Shown piece after piece: positions 1 through 9,053 of a stretch of DNA of 64,000 nucleotides. The notes under the pieces were generated by a model, which was not told the origin of the DNA, did not search any database, and worked only from the letters and a program-made list of their open reading frames with translations. Each line of letters begins with the position of its first letter. Within the stretch, counting starts at the first letter, position 1. The position numbers were made by a program, and so were the translations under genes. Source of the stretch: Gemmobacter sp034519525 (lineage in GTDB: Bacteria > Pseudomonadota > Alphaproteobacteria > Rhodobacterales > Rhodobacteraceae); NCBI GenBank assembly GCA_034519525.1, contig JAXHOJ010000034.1, forward strand, positions 1-64,000, read 5' to 3'.

Positions 1-135
1 CTCTCCTGCCGGACCCTGCGATAGCGCTGACAGGCTTGTGTAACGCGGCCCTCACGACAGCGTGAAACTTGTGCATCCTTGCAACGGCCGCAAAATGATG
101 CGGAAATGCCGCAACTCCTTGCCCCCTGCGCGCCT

Positions 136-163
136 TTGACCGCTGGACGTAAGGGGGTAGCTT
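136..163 (+). promoter_or_regulatory. possible promoter of petABC
   Basis: A TTGACC hexamer at 136-141 is followed 16 bases later by TAGCTT at 158-163, a plausible sigma-70-type pair about 90 bases upstream of petA. The rest of 1-254 holds no convincing gene. It does hold a small hairpin near 110-125 (TGCGG/CCGCA arms) of unknown meaning. The match to the -10 consensus is weak, so this is only a candidate. Confidence 0.3.
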
Positions 164-254
164 GGCTAAAACCCGCCCATCAAGGCTGCGGGGAACCGCC
201 GCCCGGATTTTGCATGGGTCGCAATGAGGCGACCCTTGAGAGGGAGAAGATCTC

Positions 255-815
255 GTGTCCCACGCAGAAGATCACGCAGGCACCCGCAGGGATTTCCTGT
301 ATTTTGCCACCGCAGGTGCCGGGGCCGTGGCCACCGGCGCTGCCGTCTGGCCGCTCGTCAACCAGATGAACGCCTCCGCCGACGTGCGCGCCCTTGCCTC
401 GATCTATGTCGATGTGTCGGGCGTGGCCGTCGGCTCGCAGCTCACCGTAAAGTGGCGCGGCAAGCCGGTCTTCATCCGCCGCCGCACCCCGGAAGAAATC
501 GAAGCCGCCCGCGCTGTGCAGCTGTCGGATCTGATCGACACCCAGGCCGAAAACGCCAACAAGCCGGGCGCTGATGCCTCGGATGCCAACCGCACCCTGG
601 ATGATGCCGGCGAATGGCTGGTCATGCTGGGCGTCTGCACACACCTTGGCTGCGTGCCCCTGGGCAATGGCTCGGGCGAGTTCGGCGGCTGGTTCTGCCC
701 TTGCCATGGCTCGCATTACGATACCGCAGGCCGGATCCGCAAAGGGCCCGCCCCGCGCAATCTTGATGTGCCCATGGCGCAGTTCACCGACGCAACGACC
801 ATTCTGCTGGGCTGA
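255..815 (+). CDS. petA: ubiquinol-cytochrome c reductase iron-sulfur (Rieske) subunit
   Basis: This is the Rieske 2Fe-2S subunit of the cytochrome bc1 complex, which passes electrons from ubiquinol to cytochrome c1 at the periplasmic face of the inner membrane. The 186-residue protein has a twin-arginine type N-terminus (RRDFLYFATA near residue 11) running into a single membrane anchor at about 17-36. Both cluster-binding boxes are intact: CTHLGC (ligands C128, H130) and CPCHGS (ligands C148, H151), with C133 and C150 as the expected disulfide. The start is a GTG preceded by GAGAGGGAGAAG, an adequate ribosome-binding site. No upstream in-frame ATG gives a better N-terminus. petB follows 11 bases downstream, so this is the first gene of petABC. 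The length is normal for alphaproteobacteria. Confidence 0.97.
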   Translation: MSHAEDHAGTRRDFLYFATAGAGAVATGAAVWPLVNQMNASADVRALASIYVDVSGVAVGSQLTVKWRGKPVFIRRRTPEEIEAARAVQLSDLIDTQAENANKPGADASDANRTLDDAGEWLVMLGVCTHLGCVPLGNGSGEFGGWFCPCHGSHYDTAGRIRKGPAPRNLDVPMAQFTDATTILLG

Positions 816-826
816 GGGAGAAACCG

Positions 827-2140
827 ATGGCCGGAATTCCGCACGACCATTACGAGCCCAAGACGGGCATCGAAAAGTGGCTGCACAAGCGCCTGCCGAT
901 CGTGGCGCTTGCCTATGACACACTGATGATCCCCACACCCAAGAACCTGAACTGGATGTGGATCTGGGGCATCGTCCTGACCTTCTGCCTGGCGCTGCAG
1001 ATCATCACCGGCATCGTGCTGGTCATGCACTACACCCCGCATGTCGATCTGGCCTTTGCCTCGGTCGAACACATCATGCGGGATGTGAACGGCGGCTTTG
1101 CCCTGCGCTATCTGCACGCCAACGGCGCCTCGCTGTTCTTCGTGGCTGTCTATCTGCACATCTTCCGCGGCCTGTTCTACGGCAGCTACAAAGCCCCGCG
1201 CGAAGTGACCTGGATCATCGGGATGCTGATCTATCTCATGATGATGGCAACCGGCTTCCTGGGTTACGTTCTGCCCTGGGGCCAGATGTCCTTCTGGGGT
1301 GCTACCGTCATCACCGGCCTGTTCGGCGCCATTCCCGGCGTGGGCGAGCCGCTGCAAGCCTGGCTGCTGGGCGGCCCTGCCGTGGATAACGCCACGCTCA
1401 ACCGCTTCTTCTCGCTGCATTATCTGCTGCCCTTCGTGATTGCGGGCCTTGTTGCCGTGCATATCTGGGCCTTCCACACCACCGGCAACAACAACCCCAC
1501 CGGGGTCGAAGTGCGCCGCACCTCGAAAGAAGAGGCCAAGAAGGACACTGTTCCCTTCTTCCCCTATTTCGTCATCAAGGATCTGTTCGCGCTGGCCGTC
1601 ATCATGGTGATCTTCTTCGCCATCGTGGGCTTCATGCCGAACTATCTGGGCCACCCCGACAACTATATCGAGGCGAACCCGCTGGCCACGCCCGCACATA
1701 TTGTGCCGGAATGGTACTTCCTGCCGTTCTACGCCATCCTGCGCGCCTTCACCGCCGATGTCTGGGTGGTGCAGCTGGTCAACTTCCTGTCCTTCGGCAT
1801 CATCGACGCCAAGTTCTTCGGCGTGCTGGCCATGTTCGGCGCGATCGCCATCATGGCGCTGGCACCCTGGCTGGATACCTCCTCGGTCCGTTCGGGCAAA
1901 TATCGCCCGATGTTCAAATGGTGGTTCTACCTGCTCTGCGTCGACTTCATGGTGCTGATGTGGGTGGGCGCCATGCCGACCGATTTCCCCTATGACTGGA
2001 TCTCGCTCATCGCTTCGGCCTATTGGTTCGCCTATTTCCTCGTCATCCTGCCGCTGCTTGGCGTGATCGAAAAACCGCTGCCGCAACCGGCAACGATCGA
2101 GGAAGACTTCAAGGCGCATTACCCCCATGCGGCCGAGTGA
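827..2140 (+). CDS. petB: cytochrome b of the bc1 complex
   Basis: This is the membrane core of the bc1 complex, carrying both b hemes and the quinol-oxidising and quinone-reducing sites. It has 437 residues, as expected for an unsplit bacterial cytochrome b. Visible landmarks are the heme-ligand histidine regions (RYLHANGASLFF with YLHIFRGLFYGSYK, and HYLLPF with VHIWAFHTTGNNNP), the Qo-site PEWY motif (VPEWYFLPFYAILR), and about eight hydrophobic helices. The start ATG follows a GAGGGAG site. The gene lies between petA and petC in the standard order, and the petC ribosome-binding site follows the stop directly. No frame damage is visible. Confidence 0.98.
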   Translation: MAGIPHDHYEPKTGIEKWLHKRLPIVALAYDTLMIPTPKNLNWMWIWGIVLTFCLALQIITGIVLVMHYTPHVDLAFASVEHIMRDVNGGFALRYLHANGASLFFVAVYLHIFRGLFYGSYKAPREVTWIIGMLIYLMMMATGFLGYVLPWGQMSFWGATVITGLFGAIPGVGEPLQAWLLGGPAVDNATLNRFFSLHYLLPFVIAGLVAVHIWAFHTTGNNNPTGVEVRRTSKEEAKKDTVPFFPYFVIKDLFALAVIMVIFFAIVGFMPNYLGHPDNYIEANPLATPAHIVPEWYFLPFYAILRAFTADVWVVQLVNFLSFGIIDAKFFGVLAMFGAIAIMALAPWLDTSSVRSGKYRPMFKWWFYLLCVDFMVLMWVGAMPTDFPYDWISLIASAYWFAYFLVILPLLGVIEKPLPQPATIEEDFKAHYPHAAE

Positions 2141-2159
2141 GAGAAAGGAACTGACTGAG

Positions 2160-2954
2160 ATGTTTCGCAAAATCGCAATCAGCGCCGTCTCTGCCCTTGG
2201 GCTGATGACCGGGGCCGCGTTTGCCGCAGGCAGCGAAGGCCATGTCGAAGATGTTGCCTTCTCGTTCGAAGGGCCGTTTGGCACCTTCGACAAGAACCAG
2301 CTGCAGCGCGGCCTTCAGGTCTTCACCGAGGTCTGCTCGGGCTGCCACGGCATGAAATTCGTGCCCATCCGCACCCTTGCCGATGAAGGCGGGCCAGAGC
2401 TTCCGGCCGATCAGGCCCGCGCCTATGCGGCAAGCCTTGATTCGGTCGTGCTGCCCGATGGCACCGAACGCCCGCGCGAATGGACCGACAAATTCCCGAT
2501 CCGTTCGGGTGAAGGCATGGGCCCGGACCTGAGCCTGATGGCCAAGGCCCGCGCCGGTTTCCACGGCCCCTATGGCACCGGGATCAACCAGTTGATCAAC
2601 GGCATCGGCGGCCCGGAATATATCGTTTCGGTCCTGTCCGGTTATACGGGCGAGGAAAAGGTCGAGGCGGGCACCACCTTCTATGAAAACCACGCCTTCC
2701 CCGGCGGTTGGATTTCGATGCCCCCGCCCCTGTCCGACGATCAGGTGACCTATGCCGATGGCCACCCGGCCACCGTGCATCACATGGCCGAAGACGTGGC
2801 TGCCTTCATGATGTGGACGGCAGAACCCAAGCTGATGGCGCGCAAGCACATGGGCTTTGTGGCTGTCACCTTCCTCATCATCCTGTCCGTGCTGCTGTAT
2901 CTGACGAACAAGCGGCTTTGGGCAGGGATCAAGGGCAAGAAATCGGCCGCCTGA
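2160..2954 (+). CDS. petC: cytochrome c1 of the bc1 complex
   Basis: This is the heme c subunit that takes electrons from the Rieske protein and hands them to soluble cytochrome c. I start it at the ATG at 2160, giving 264 residues. That codon sits 9 bases after GAGAAAGGAA and begins a clean signal peptide ending AFA-AG near residue 22. An in-frame ATG at 2127 lies inside petB and would add 11 polar residues. The covalent heme site CSGCH is at residues 59-63, and the likely axial methionine lies in ISMPPPL. A C-terminal anchor (about residues 235-255) is followed by basic residues. This is the last gene of the operon, with a strong terminator 50 bases after the stop. Confidence 0.97.
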   Translation: MFRKIAISAVSALGLMTGAAFAAGSEGHVEDVAFSFEGPFGTFDKNQLQRGLQVFTEVCSGCHGMKFVPIRTLADEGGPELPADQARAYAASLDSVVLPDGTERPREWTDKFPIRSGEGMGPDLSLMAKARAGFHGPYGTGINQLINGIGGPEYIVSVLSGYTGEEKVEAGTTFYENHAFPGGWISMPPPLSDDQVTYADGHPATVHHMAEDVAAFMMWTAEPKLMARKHMGFVAVTFLIILSVLLYLTNKRLWAGIKGKKSAA

Positions 2955-2977
2955 TAAAGGCGCCTGATAAAGGCGCC
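2952..2977 (+). repeat. 13-bp tandem duplication at the petC stop codon
   Basis: TGATAAAGGCGCC occurs twice head to tail (2952-2964 and 2965-2977), and the first copy contains the petC stop codon. Each copy also carries the palindrome GGCGCC. It looks like a recent slippage duplication, and no function is suggested. Confidence 0.8.
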
Positions 2978-3003
2978 TGATTCTGGGCCAAACTGTTGAA
3001 TTC

Positions 3004-3034
3004 AAAAGCCCCGCAGGAAACTGCGGGGCTTTTT
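3004..3034. terminator. bidirectional intrinsic terminator between petC and thiQ
   Basis: The stem AAAAGCCCCGCAG/CTGCGGGGCTTTT has a GAAA tetraloop. It runs into a T-run on the plus strand and has an A-run on the other side, so it can serve both convergent operons, petABC (plus) and thiBPQ (minus). The thiQ stop lies three bases beyond it. Confidence 0.92.
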
Positions 3035-3036
3035 CT

Positions 3037-3723
3037 TCATCCCAGATAGGCGGCCAGCGCGGCAGGCGGGTTGGCAAACAGCGCTGTGGTCTCCACCGGC
3101 GGGGCTGCGCGTCCCTCTGACACCAGAACGCAGCGCCCCGCAAAACGGCGGGCATCCTGCGGATCATGTGTCACCATCAGCACCAGCGCGCCTGCGGCCA
3201 CCTCGGCCACCAGATCCAGCATGTCGGATTTCAGCGCAGGCCCCAGCGCGGCAAAGGGTTCATCCAGCAGCAGGATAGGTCGCGCCCGCAACAGCACCCG
3301 TGCCAGTGCCGCCCGCCCCTGTTCGCCGCCCGAAAGGGCGGCAGGTTTGCGCGGGCCATAGCCGGACAGCCCCACCCGCTCCAGCGCGGCATCGACGGCG
3401 CGCCAGTCCACCCGCCGCAACCCCGGGTCCAGCCCGAGGCCAAGGTTCTGCGCCACTGTCAGATGCGGGAACAGGTTCTGGTCCTGAAACAGCACCGACA
3501 GCGGGCGCTGCCCCGGTGGCAGCCCGTCGATCCGCGCGCCATTCCACAGAATGGCCCCGGCCGCCAGCGGCACGAACCCCGCCAAAGCATTGAGAAGCGT
3601 GGATTTTCCAGCGCCTGACGGCCCGATGACCGCGATCCGCTCGCCACTTTGGGCGCGCCAGTCGGCGGTCAGGTGAAAGTCATCCTGCTGGATTTGCAGC
3701 CCTTCAAGTGTCAGTTCCACCAT
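3037..3723 (-). CDS. thiQ: thiamine ABC transporter ATP-binding protein ThiQ
   Basis: This is the cytoplasmic ATPase of the thiamine/TPP importer. The protein has about 228 residues, the usual compact ThiQ size. It carries Walker A (GPSGAGKST), the ABC signature (LSGGEQGRAALARVLL), Walker B (PILLLDEPFAAL) and the switch histidine (VTHDP). I chose the ATG at 3723 (MVELTLEG). An upstream in-frame ATG at 3738 adds only MTDGG. The gene overlaps the end of thiP by 20 bases, so the two are translationally coupled. Its assignment as ThiQ rather than another small-solute ATPase rests on the TPP riboswitch and on ThiB upstream. Confidence 0.93.
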   Translation of the reverse strand: MVELTLEGLQIQQDDFHLTADWRAQSGERIAVIGPSGAGKSTLLNALAGFVPLAAGAILWNGARIDGLPPGQRPLSVLFQDQNLFPHLTVAQNLGLGLDPGLRRVDWRAVDAALERVGLSGYGPRKPAALSGGEQGRAALARVLLRARPILLLDEPFAALGPALKSDMLDLVAEVAAGALVLMVTHDPQDARRFAGRCVLVSEGRAAPPVETTALFANPPAALAAYLG

Positions 3724-5242
3724 GCCCCCATCGGTCACAGATCCAGAACAGCGCGAAGGCCGCGCCCACCAGCAGCAGCGCCGCCCCTGCCGCTGCCTCC
3801 ATCCGGTAGGCGCCCATCAGCCTTTGAATGACCAGCGGCAGGGTCGCCCCGTTTTCCGCGGCGAACAGCGCCACCACCCCCAGATCCCCGACCGCCAGCG
3901 CCGCCGTCAGCCCGAGCGCAAAGCCCAAGGGGCGGCGCAGGCGGGGCAGAATCAGCAGCCGCAGCGCCGCAAAGCCGCGCAGATCCAGCGCCACCGCCAG
4001 ACGTCCGTGATCCTGCACCAGGCGCAAGGCCTCTGGCACCAGAATCCGATAGGCGAAGGGCAGCGCCATCACGGCGGTCACGATCACGGTCACCGGCAGC
4101 GCCACAGCGGCGGGGGAGACGAATGGAAACACCAGCAAAAACAATCCTGTGCCCAGAACCAGCGCCGATCCGGCCATGGGCAGCATCGCCAAAGGCTCCA
4201 GCCCGCGCAGCCCCTGCGCCCGCCCCATGGCCAAAGCCAGCGCCCCGCCCACCGCCATGGGGGCGGCCAGCCCCGCCACCAGAAGCGAATTTCCCAGCGC
4301 AGGCCAGACGGCGCCGGGCAGATCGGCCAGACCGGGCAGGCCGCGCAGCACCACAGACAGAATCGGCCCGCCGATGAACAGCGCCGCCAAGGTGATGGCG
4401 GCGGCATCGGCCAGCCTGCGCCAACCGCCCGGGCGCGGCAGCACCTGCCCCCGGTCCAGCCCGGCGCCAAAGCCGCTGGGCAGGGTAAAGGCCGAGGCCA
4501 GCGCCACCGCAACGCCACAGGCAGCCACCTGCATCAGCGCCAAAGTGGCGGCGCGGGCCAGATCGAATTCAAAGCGCACGGCCTGATAGATCGCCAGTTC
4601 CACCGTGGTCGCCGCAGGCCCGCCGCCCAGCACCAGCACGACGGCAAAGCTGGTCAGGCAGATGGCGAATACTGCCAAAGCCGCGCCCGGCACCACATCC
4701 CGTAGCATTGGAAGTTCGATATGCCGCAAGATGTGGGCTGGCCCGAAGCCAAGGCTTTCCGCCAGCCGGATCCGTTCCGCCGGGATCGCCTGCCAGCCCT
4801 GCAGGATCATCCTTGTGGCCAGCGGCATGTTCAGGAAGACATGCGCCAGCACCACACCGCCCAGACCGAAGATCGAAACCTGCGGCAGACCCAGATCCCG
4901 CAGAGCGGTATTGAAGATTCCAGACCGGCCAAAGATCGCCAGCAGGCCCAGCACCGCCACAATCACCGGCAGCAGAAAGGGCGCGCCCAGCGCCGGAATG
5001 GCAAGGGCGCGGCCCGGAAAACGGCGACGGGCCAGCGCGCGGGCCAGCGGGATGGCGCAAACCACAGAGGCCAGCGCCGAAAGCGCCGCCTGCAGCACAG
5101 TAAAGCGCAGCGCGGCCAGATCGGCCGCACCGGGCATCCCGCCCCCCGCGCGCCACAGCACCGCCGCCACCGGCCCCAGCGTCAACGCGGCCAGGGCCAG
5201 AGCTGTGGTGCGGGCGATCAGCGCGCCAGCGCCGCGCGCCAT
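3704..5242 (-). CDS. thiP: thiamine ABC transporter permease ThiP
   Basis: This is the inner-membrane permease of the thiamine importer. At 512 residues it is a tandem-domain permease with two binding-protein-dependent transport domains in one chain, as in ThiP and FbpB. Both EAA loops that contact the ATPase are recognisable (AESLGFGPAHILRHIELP in the first half, AVALDLRGFAALRLLILPRL in the second). About twelve hydrophobic segments are present. Its start overlaps the end of thiB by 25 bases, and thiQ follows with a 20-base overlap, as expected of one transcript controlled by the riboswitch upstream of thiB. The reading frame is intact. Confidence 0.93.
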   Translation of the reverse strand: MARGAGALIARTTALALAALTLGPVAAVLWRAGGGMPGAADLAALRFTVLQAALSALASVVCAIPLARALARRRFPGRALAIPALGAPFLLPVIVAVLGLLAIFGRSGIFNTALRDLGLPQVSIFGLGGVVLAHVFLNMPLATRMILQGWQAIPAERIRLAESLGFGPAHILRHIELPMLRDVVPGAALAVFAICLTSFAVVLVLGGGPAATTVELAIYQAVRFEFDLARAATLALMQVAACGVAVALASAFTLPSGFGAGLDRGQVLPRPGGWRRLADAAAITLAALFIGGPILSVVLRGLPGLADLPGAVWPALGNSLLVAGLAAPMAVGGALALAMGRAQGLRGLEPLAMLPMAGSALVLGTGLFLLVFPFVSPAAVALPVTVIVTAVMALPFAYRILVPEALRLVQDHGRLAVALDLRGFAALRLLILPRLRRPLGFALGLTAALAVGDLGVVALFAAENGATLPLVIQRLMGAYRMEAAAGAALLLVGAAFALFWICDRWGHGGTDT

Positions 5243-6206
5243 TCTTCCAGCGCCGGATTGCGCAGCGCCAAAGCCTCATCCGCGCCCAGAAGCAGCGATT
5301 TTCCGGGCTGGATCAGGGTTTCAAACCCTTTGGGCAAACCTGCCGCCGGGATATGGGCCGGATACATCCAGTTCGTCACCGGCAGCACCGTCTGCGCGGC
5401 ATCGGTCAGCATGAAGGCCAGGAATTTATCAGCCAATTCAGACTGATCGCTGCCAGCGAGCTTTCCCATCACCTCAACCTGAAGGTAATGGCCTTCGTCG
5501 AACAGAGCGGCGGTCTTGCTGTCATCCTCCTCCGCGATCAGGTGATAGGCGGGCGAGGTGGTGTAGCTGAGCACCATATCCGCCTCGCCTTCGGTGAACA
5601 TGCCATAAGCCTCGGACCAGCCGGGGGTGACGGTGACGATGTTGTCCGCAAGATCTTTCCAGATCGTTGACGCCTCATCGCCATAGGCCGCCTTCACCCA
5701 CATCAGCAGGCCCAGCCCGGGGGTGGAAGAGCGCGGGATCCTGAATGACGATCTTCAGGTCAGAGGCGGCCAAGTCCTTGAAGATTCTTGGGCGCAAGCA
5801 GGCTGCGGTTGTGGACAAAGGCAAACCAGCCCCAGTCATAGGGCAGGAAATCGGCATCCGCGAAATCCACCGGCAGGGACAGCGCCGGGGTTTGGCCATG
5901 CGGGGCGAAAAGGCCGGTGGCGCGGGCGGCAGCGGTGAGGTTGGTATCAAGGCCAAGCAGAATATCTGCTGGAGAATCAACACCTTCCAGCTGCAGCCGG
6001 GCCAGAAGGGCGGCGCCGTCGCCTGCGGCGGTGAAGCGCAGGTCGCAGCCACATTCGGCCTCGAACGCCTGTTCGATGGCCGGGCCGGGGCCCCATTCGG
6101 AAATGAAGCTGTCGTAGGTATATACGTCAAGAACAGGGGTTTCCGCCTGCGCGGCAAGCGCAGAAGCACACAGGAAACCCGCAGCAAACATGAGAGATTT
6201 CAACAT
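5218..6206 (-). pseudogene. thiB: thiamine-binding periplasmic protein ThiB, two frame breaks
   Basis: This is the periplasmic binding protein that delivers thiamine/TPP to ThiPQ. The N-terminal frame starts at 6206 (MLKSLMFAAGFLCASALAAQA, a signal peptide; GGAGG lies 3 bases upstream). It reads TPVLDVYTYDSF up to LLAPKN near 5790. The family then continues in a second frame (FKDLAASDLKIVIQDP) and, from about 5738, in a third (MWVKAAYGDEAS to the stop). Each break corresponds to one extra base (AAG-A-ATC and GAT-C-CCG). Removing both gives 328 residues, a normal ThiB length. The clean restoration suggests consensus errors rather than a dead gene, but as written no full protein can be made. 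Confidence 0.9.
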
Positions 6207-6256
6207 CTTCCTCCATCTGCGACGAGCGGAGACGGAGACGGGAACCAGACCCGCGC

Positions 6257-6337
6257 ACCTTCCCTCCGCCGGTCCTAACCGGTTCAGGTTCAACGGGTCC
6301 GCGATTGCGTCTCAGCCCTGACGGGCACCCCGAGGTG
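6257..6337 (-). promoter_or_regulatory. TPP riboswitch (THI box) upstream of thiB
   Basis: Read on the minus strand, the segment starts CTCGGGGTGCCC. It continues GGCTGAGA, then ACCCGTTGAACCTGA, and ends with CCGGTTAGGACCGGCGGAGGGAAGG. These are the hallmark blocks of the thiamine pyrophosphate aptamer: the GGGGTGC arm, the CUGAGA pyrimidine-sensor bulge and the ACC(U/C)G..GAACCUGA core. It ends about 50 bases before the thiB start. I cannot see a clear terminator in that gap, so control is more likely at translation initiation. Confidence 0.96.
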
Positions 6338-6343
6338 GCGGTG

Positions 6344-6371
6344 AAGATAGGGGATCGGGGGCCGGGTGCAA
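6344..6371 (-). promoter_or_regulatory. sigma-70-type promoter of thiBPQ
   Basis: On the minus strand TTGCAC (6371-6366) and TATCTT (6349-6344) are separated by 16 bases. The TPP aptamer begins about 8 bases downstream, exactly where a transcript start would fall. The remaining 110 bases up to the ornithine cyclodeaminase stop hold only a GC hairpin (GCCCGCC/GGCGGGC) that could slow read-through. Confidence 0.6.
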
Positions 6372-6483
6372 GGGAAATGCGCAGCAGGCACGGCGTCCCG
6401 CCGCCGTCCCGCAGCTGTATGGCCTGCGTCCCGACAGCCGCCCGCCGGGCGGGCAGCCGATCAAAGGGGCGGCAGAACCGGGG

Positions 6484-7407
6484 TCAGCCTGCCGGACGGG
6501 CACGCCAGGCGGCCAGAATCCAGCCGGCGGTCATCAGATCGAGATGGGCGCCGCCACCATTCTTGGCGATGGTGATTTCATCCTCTGACCGACGGCGATA
6601 GGCGCCCGACGGCAGATCGTAGAAATCGGCGATCACATCGCTTTCGGAGATCACGCCACGGGCAATCGGGTCTTTCAGCTCGCCAATGTGATGCAGGGTG
6701 GTGGCGCGGCTGTCGACGAACAGGCTGGCACGGGTCAGCGCGGTATCATCCACCTCGCGCATGTCGGGGCGATAGGCGCCGATCAGATCCAGATGCTGGC
6801 CCGGGCGCAGCCAGGCGCCCTGCACCAGCGGTTCGGTAGACATGGTGCAGGTGCAGATGATATCGGCCGCGCGCACCGCCGTTTCCAGATCATCGGCCAC
6901 GGCCACGCCCAGATCACGGGCCATGGCCTGCGCGGCGGGGGCGCTGCGGTTCCAGACGGTGAAGCGGGCATCCGCAAAGCTGGAGCCATAGGCCGCCACC
7001 ATCGACCGCGCGACGGTGCCCGCCCCCACCAGCAGGATATTGCGGCTGTCGGGCCGGGCCAGATGGCGGGCCGACAGCAGGCTGTCACCAGCGGTTTTCC
7101 ATTTGGTGACCAGATGGAAATCCACCACCGCCTCCAGCACGCCGGTCTGATCGGCGTAAAGGGTGACGGCGCCGTTGACCGTGGGCAGGCCATGGGCGCC
7201 ATTGCCCGGAAAGACCGTGGCGCATTTGACCAGCTGGCCCAGCCCGTCGATCCAGGCGGCGCGGTTCAGCAGGGTATCCTTGCCGCGATACAGAAAGGTA
7301 TCGGCAATCTCGGCGCGCGGCAGGCGGTGCCCGGCCTCCAGCGCGGCGCAGAGGGCGGGCCAGGTCAGGCAGGATTCGGCCTCTGGCCCGATGAGTTCGA
7401 CAGTCAT
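6484..7407 (-). CDS. ornithine cyclodeaminase/mu-crystallin family protein
   Basis: This is an NAD(P)-dependent protein of the ornithine cyclodeaminase/mu-crystallin family. Members convert ornithine to proline, reduce cyclic ketimines, or act as alanine or imine dehydrogenases. With the ATG at 7407 it has 307 residues, typical of the family. The dinucleotide fold motif VGAGTVARSMVAAYG lies mid-protein. The substrate-pocket segments PTVNGAVTLYADQTG and LVTKWKTAGDSLLSARHLA are recognisable. The start shares ATGA with the stop of the HAD gene upstream, so the two are coupled. An extended start at 7470 would run through the HAD gene and is unlikely. The exact substrate cannot be told from sequence. 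Confidence 0.85.
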   Translation of the reverse strand: MTVELIGPEAESCLTWPALCAALEAGHRLPRAEIADTFLYRGKDTLLNRAAWIDGLGQLVKCATVFPGNGAHGLPTVNGAVTLYADQTGVLEAVVDFHLVTKWKTAGDSLLSARHLARPDSRNILLVGAGTVARSMVAAYGSSFADARFTVWNRSAPAAQAMARDLGVAVADDLETAVRAADIICTCTMSTEPLVQGAWLRPGQHLDLIGAYRPDMREVDDTALTRASLFVDSRATTLHHIGELKDPIARGVISESDVIADFYDLPSGAYRRRSEDEITIAKNGGGAHLDLMTAGWILAAWRARPAG

Positions 7408-8029
7408 AATCCGGCTTCCTTTTCTGTCAGCAACCCTTCGGCGACAAGGCGGCGGGCCCAGCCCTGCCACCCGTCAAACAGATGGGTATGCCAGCCGCGC
7501 ACCTGTGCTGCGGCGATGTTATCGGCCCGGTCATCGGCAAACAGCAGACGTTCCGGGGCGACGCGCGATTCGGTTTCGACGATTTCGTAGATCCGGGGGG
7601 CGGGTTTGGTGACGCCCAGGTGGCCCGATACAAAGGCCATGTCGAATTCCGTCAGGAAATCGTAACGGGTTTTCGCAAAATCGAAAGTGCCGATGCCGAA
7701 ATTCGTGAGCGCGAAGACCGGCACGCCACGCAGGCGCAGGGCGCGCAGCAGCGCGATGGAACCTTCGATCCGGGGCGAGGCCATGTCGATCCAGTTATCG
7801 TGCCACAGGCGGATTTCATCTGCCCAGTCGGGGTGGCGGGCGGCCCAGTCCATCACCGTATCGCGGAAGGGGGCGCCTGCGTCGATCGCCTCGTTCATGG
7901 CGTGCAGATCGACCTCGGCAAACAGGGTTGCGCGCGCGGCGCAGCCAATCGCGCGCAGTCATAAAACGCTTCCGGGTTCCATTCGATCAGCACATTGCCA
8001 ATGTCGAAAACGACGGCTTCGATGGTCAT
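7404..8029 (-). pseudogene. HAD-superfamily (YihX-like) phosphatase, one frame break
   Basis: This is a haloacid-dehalogenase-type hydrolase, probably a small sugar-phosphate or nucleotide phosphatase. The start at 8029 (MTIEAVVFDIGNVLIEWNP) carries the catalytic DxGxV motif. After a frame change near 7950 the chain continues with MNEAIDAGAPFRDTV, the motif II threonine region (VFALTNF) and the metal-binding FADDRADNIAAA. The coding span is 626 bases, so one base is missing or two are extra. Correction gives about 207 residues, a normal length. It overlaps the DMT permease upstream and the cyclodeaminase downstream by ATGA each, so all three are likely one transcript. Confidence 0.85.
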
Positions 8030-8979
8030 GCCCGCTTCCTGATTACCGTTTCGCGCCAGAGTGTATAAAGCCCGGCCCCGCAGATCAGCGCAATCCCGAT
8101 CCATGCGGTAAGATCAGGCCATTGCCCGAAAATCACCACCCCCCAGAGGATGGCCAGCGGCATGGCGGCATATTCGAAGGGCGCGATGACGGCGGCGGCG
8201 CAAAGCCGGTAAGCCTGCGAGATCATCAGCCCGCCGATGGCCACCGCAAGGCCGGTGGCCAGAAACCACGGCCAGTCGGCCATGGGTGGCCAGATCCAGG
8301 GGCGGAACAGGAAGGCGAGCGAGGGGTTGGCCGATCCGGCCAGATGGCCGTCGCCCACCGTCAGGCCGAAGGCACAGCTGACGCAGATGAAGCCGATCTG
8401 GACATAGAAATTCAGCGTGGCGGCGCTTTCGGTATCCTTCATGCGGCGGGTCATCATATGGGTGGCGGCATAGGAGCAGGCCGACAGCAGCACAAGAATG
8501 GCGGCGGGTTGCAGCGCGCCTGCGCCGGGGCGCATCATGACGATCACCCCCAGCAGGCCCACGCCCACCGCCGCCCAGCGGCGCGGGCCGACCTGTTCGC
8601 CCAGCACCAGTGTGGAGAGCAGCGTGACGACCAGCGGGCTGACAAAGGCGATGGCCACGGCATCGGCCAGCGGCAGGGCGGCAAGGCCCAGGAAATAGGC
8701 GATGTTCGACAGCATGACAAAGCCCACGCGCAGCAGGTGGCCACGCAGCCGGGTGGTGCGCAGCTGGCGCAGGCGGGTGCCGGTCAGCGACATGAAACCC
8801 AGAACGAAGATCAGGCTGATGAGCGAGCGGGTCAGGATCACCTGATGCAGCGCATAGCCGGTGGACAGCGCCTTGATCGCCAGATCGTTGACGGAAAAGA
8901 TGGCGCTGCCGGTGATGGCCAGCAGGATGCCGATCAGGGTGGTGGAGCGGAGGCTGGGGCCGGGCTGCGCGCGTATCAT
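8026..8979 (-). CDS. EamA/DMT-family transporter
   Basis: This is an inner-membrane permease of the drug/metabolite transporter superfamily, with about ten hydrophobic helices arranged as two EamA repeats in 317 residues. The start at 8979 (MIRAQPGPSLRSTTLIGILLAITG) is chosen because the open frame further upstream is a shadow of the yaiI region with no hydrophobic character. No strong ribosome-binding site precedes it, so a start a few codons further in is possible. The substrate is unknown. It is translationally coupled to the HAD gene that follows (ATGA overlap). Confidence 0.85.
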   Translation of the reverse strand: MIRAQPGPSLRSTTLIGILLAITGSAIFSVNDLAIKALSTGYALHQVILTRSLISLIFVLGFMSLTGTRLRQLRTTRLRGHLLRVGFVMLSNIAYFLGLAALPLADAVAIAFVSPLVVTLLSTLVLGEQVGPRRWAAVGVGLLGVIVMMRPGAGALQPAAILVLLSACSYAATHMMTRRMKDTESAATLNFYVQIGFICVSCAFGLTVGDGHLAGSANPSLAFLFRPWIWPPMADWPWFLATGLAVAIGGLMISQAYRLCAAAVIAPFEYAAMPLAILWGVVIFGQWPDLTAWIGIALICGAGLYTLWRETVIRKRA

Positions 8980-9053
8980 GGCGGGCAAGATCGCGCCGGG
9001 CGGGAGCTCTGTTCGTCTGTCGACATGGCCCTGGGGAAGGCCGCAGCATCGGC

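Noticed and set aside
716..2293. A 525-codon minus-strand open frame across petB, and similar long antisense frames (for example 3722-4705, 7687-9534, 15594-16847, 18019-20034, 20433-21767)
   Set aside because: They mirror real genes in GC-rich DNA where stop codons are rare. Their translations are low-complexity, rich in H, Q, R and G, and match no family.
5675..6187. A second gene overlapping thiB (170-codon frame)
   Set aside because: Only its last 20 or so codons resemble ThiB. The rest is the shadow of the N-terminal frame. It is explained by the frame breaks in thiB.
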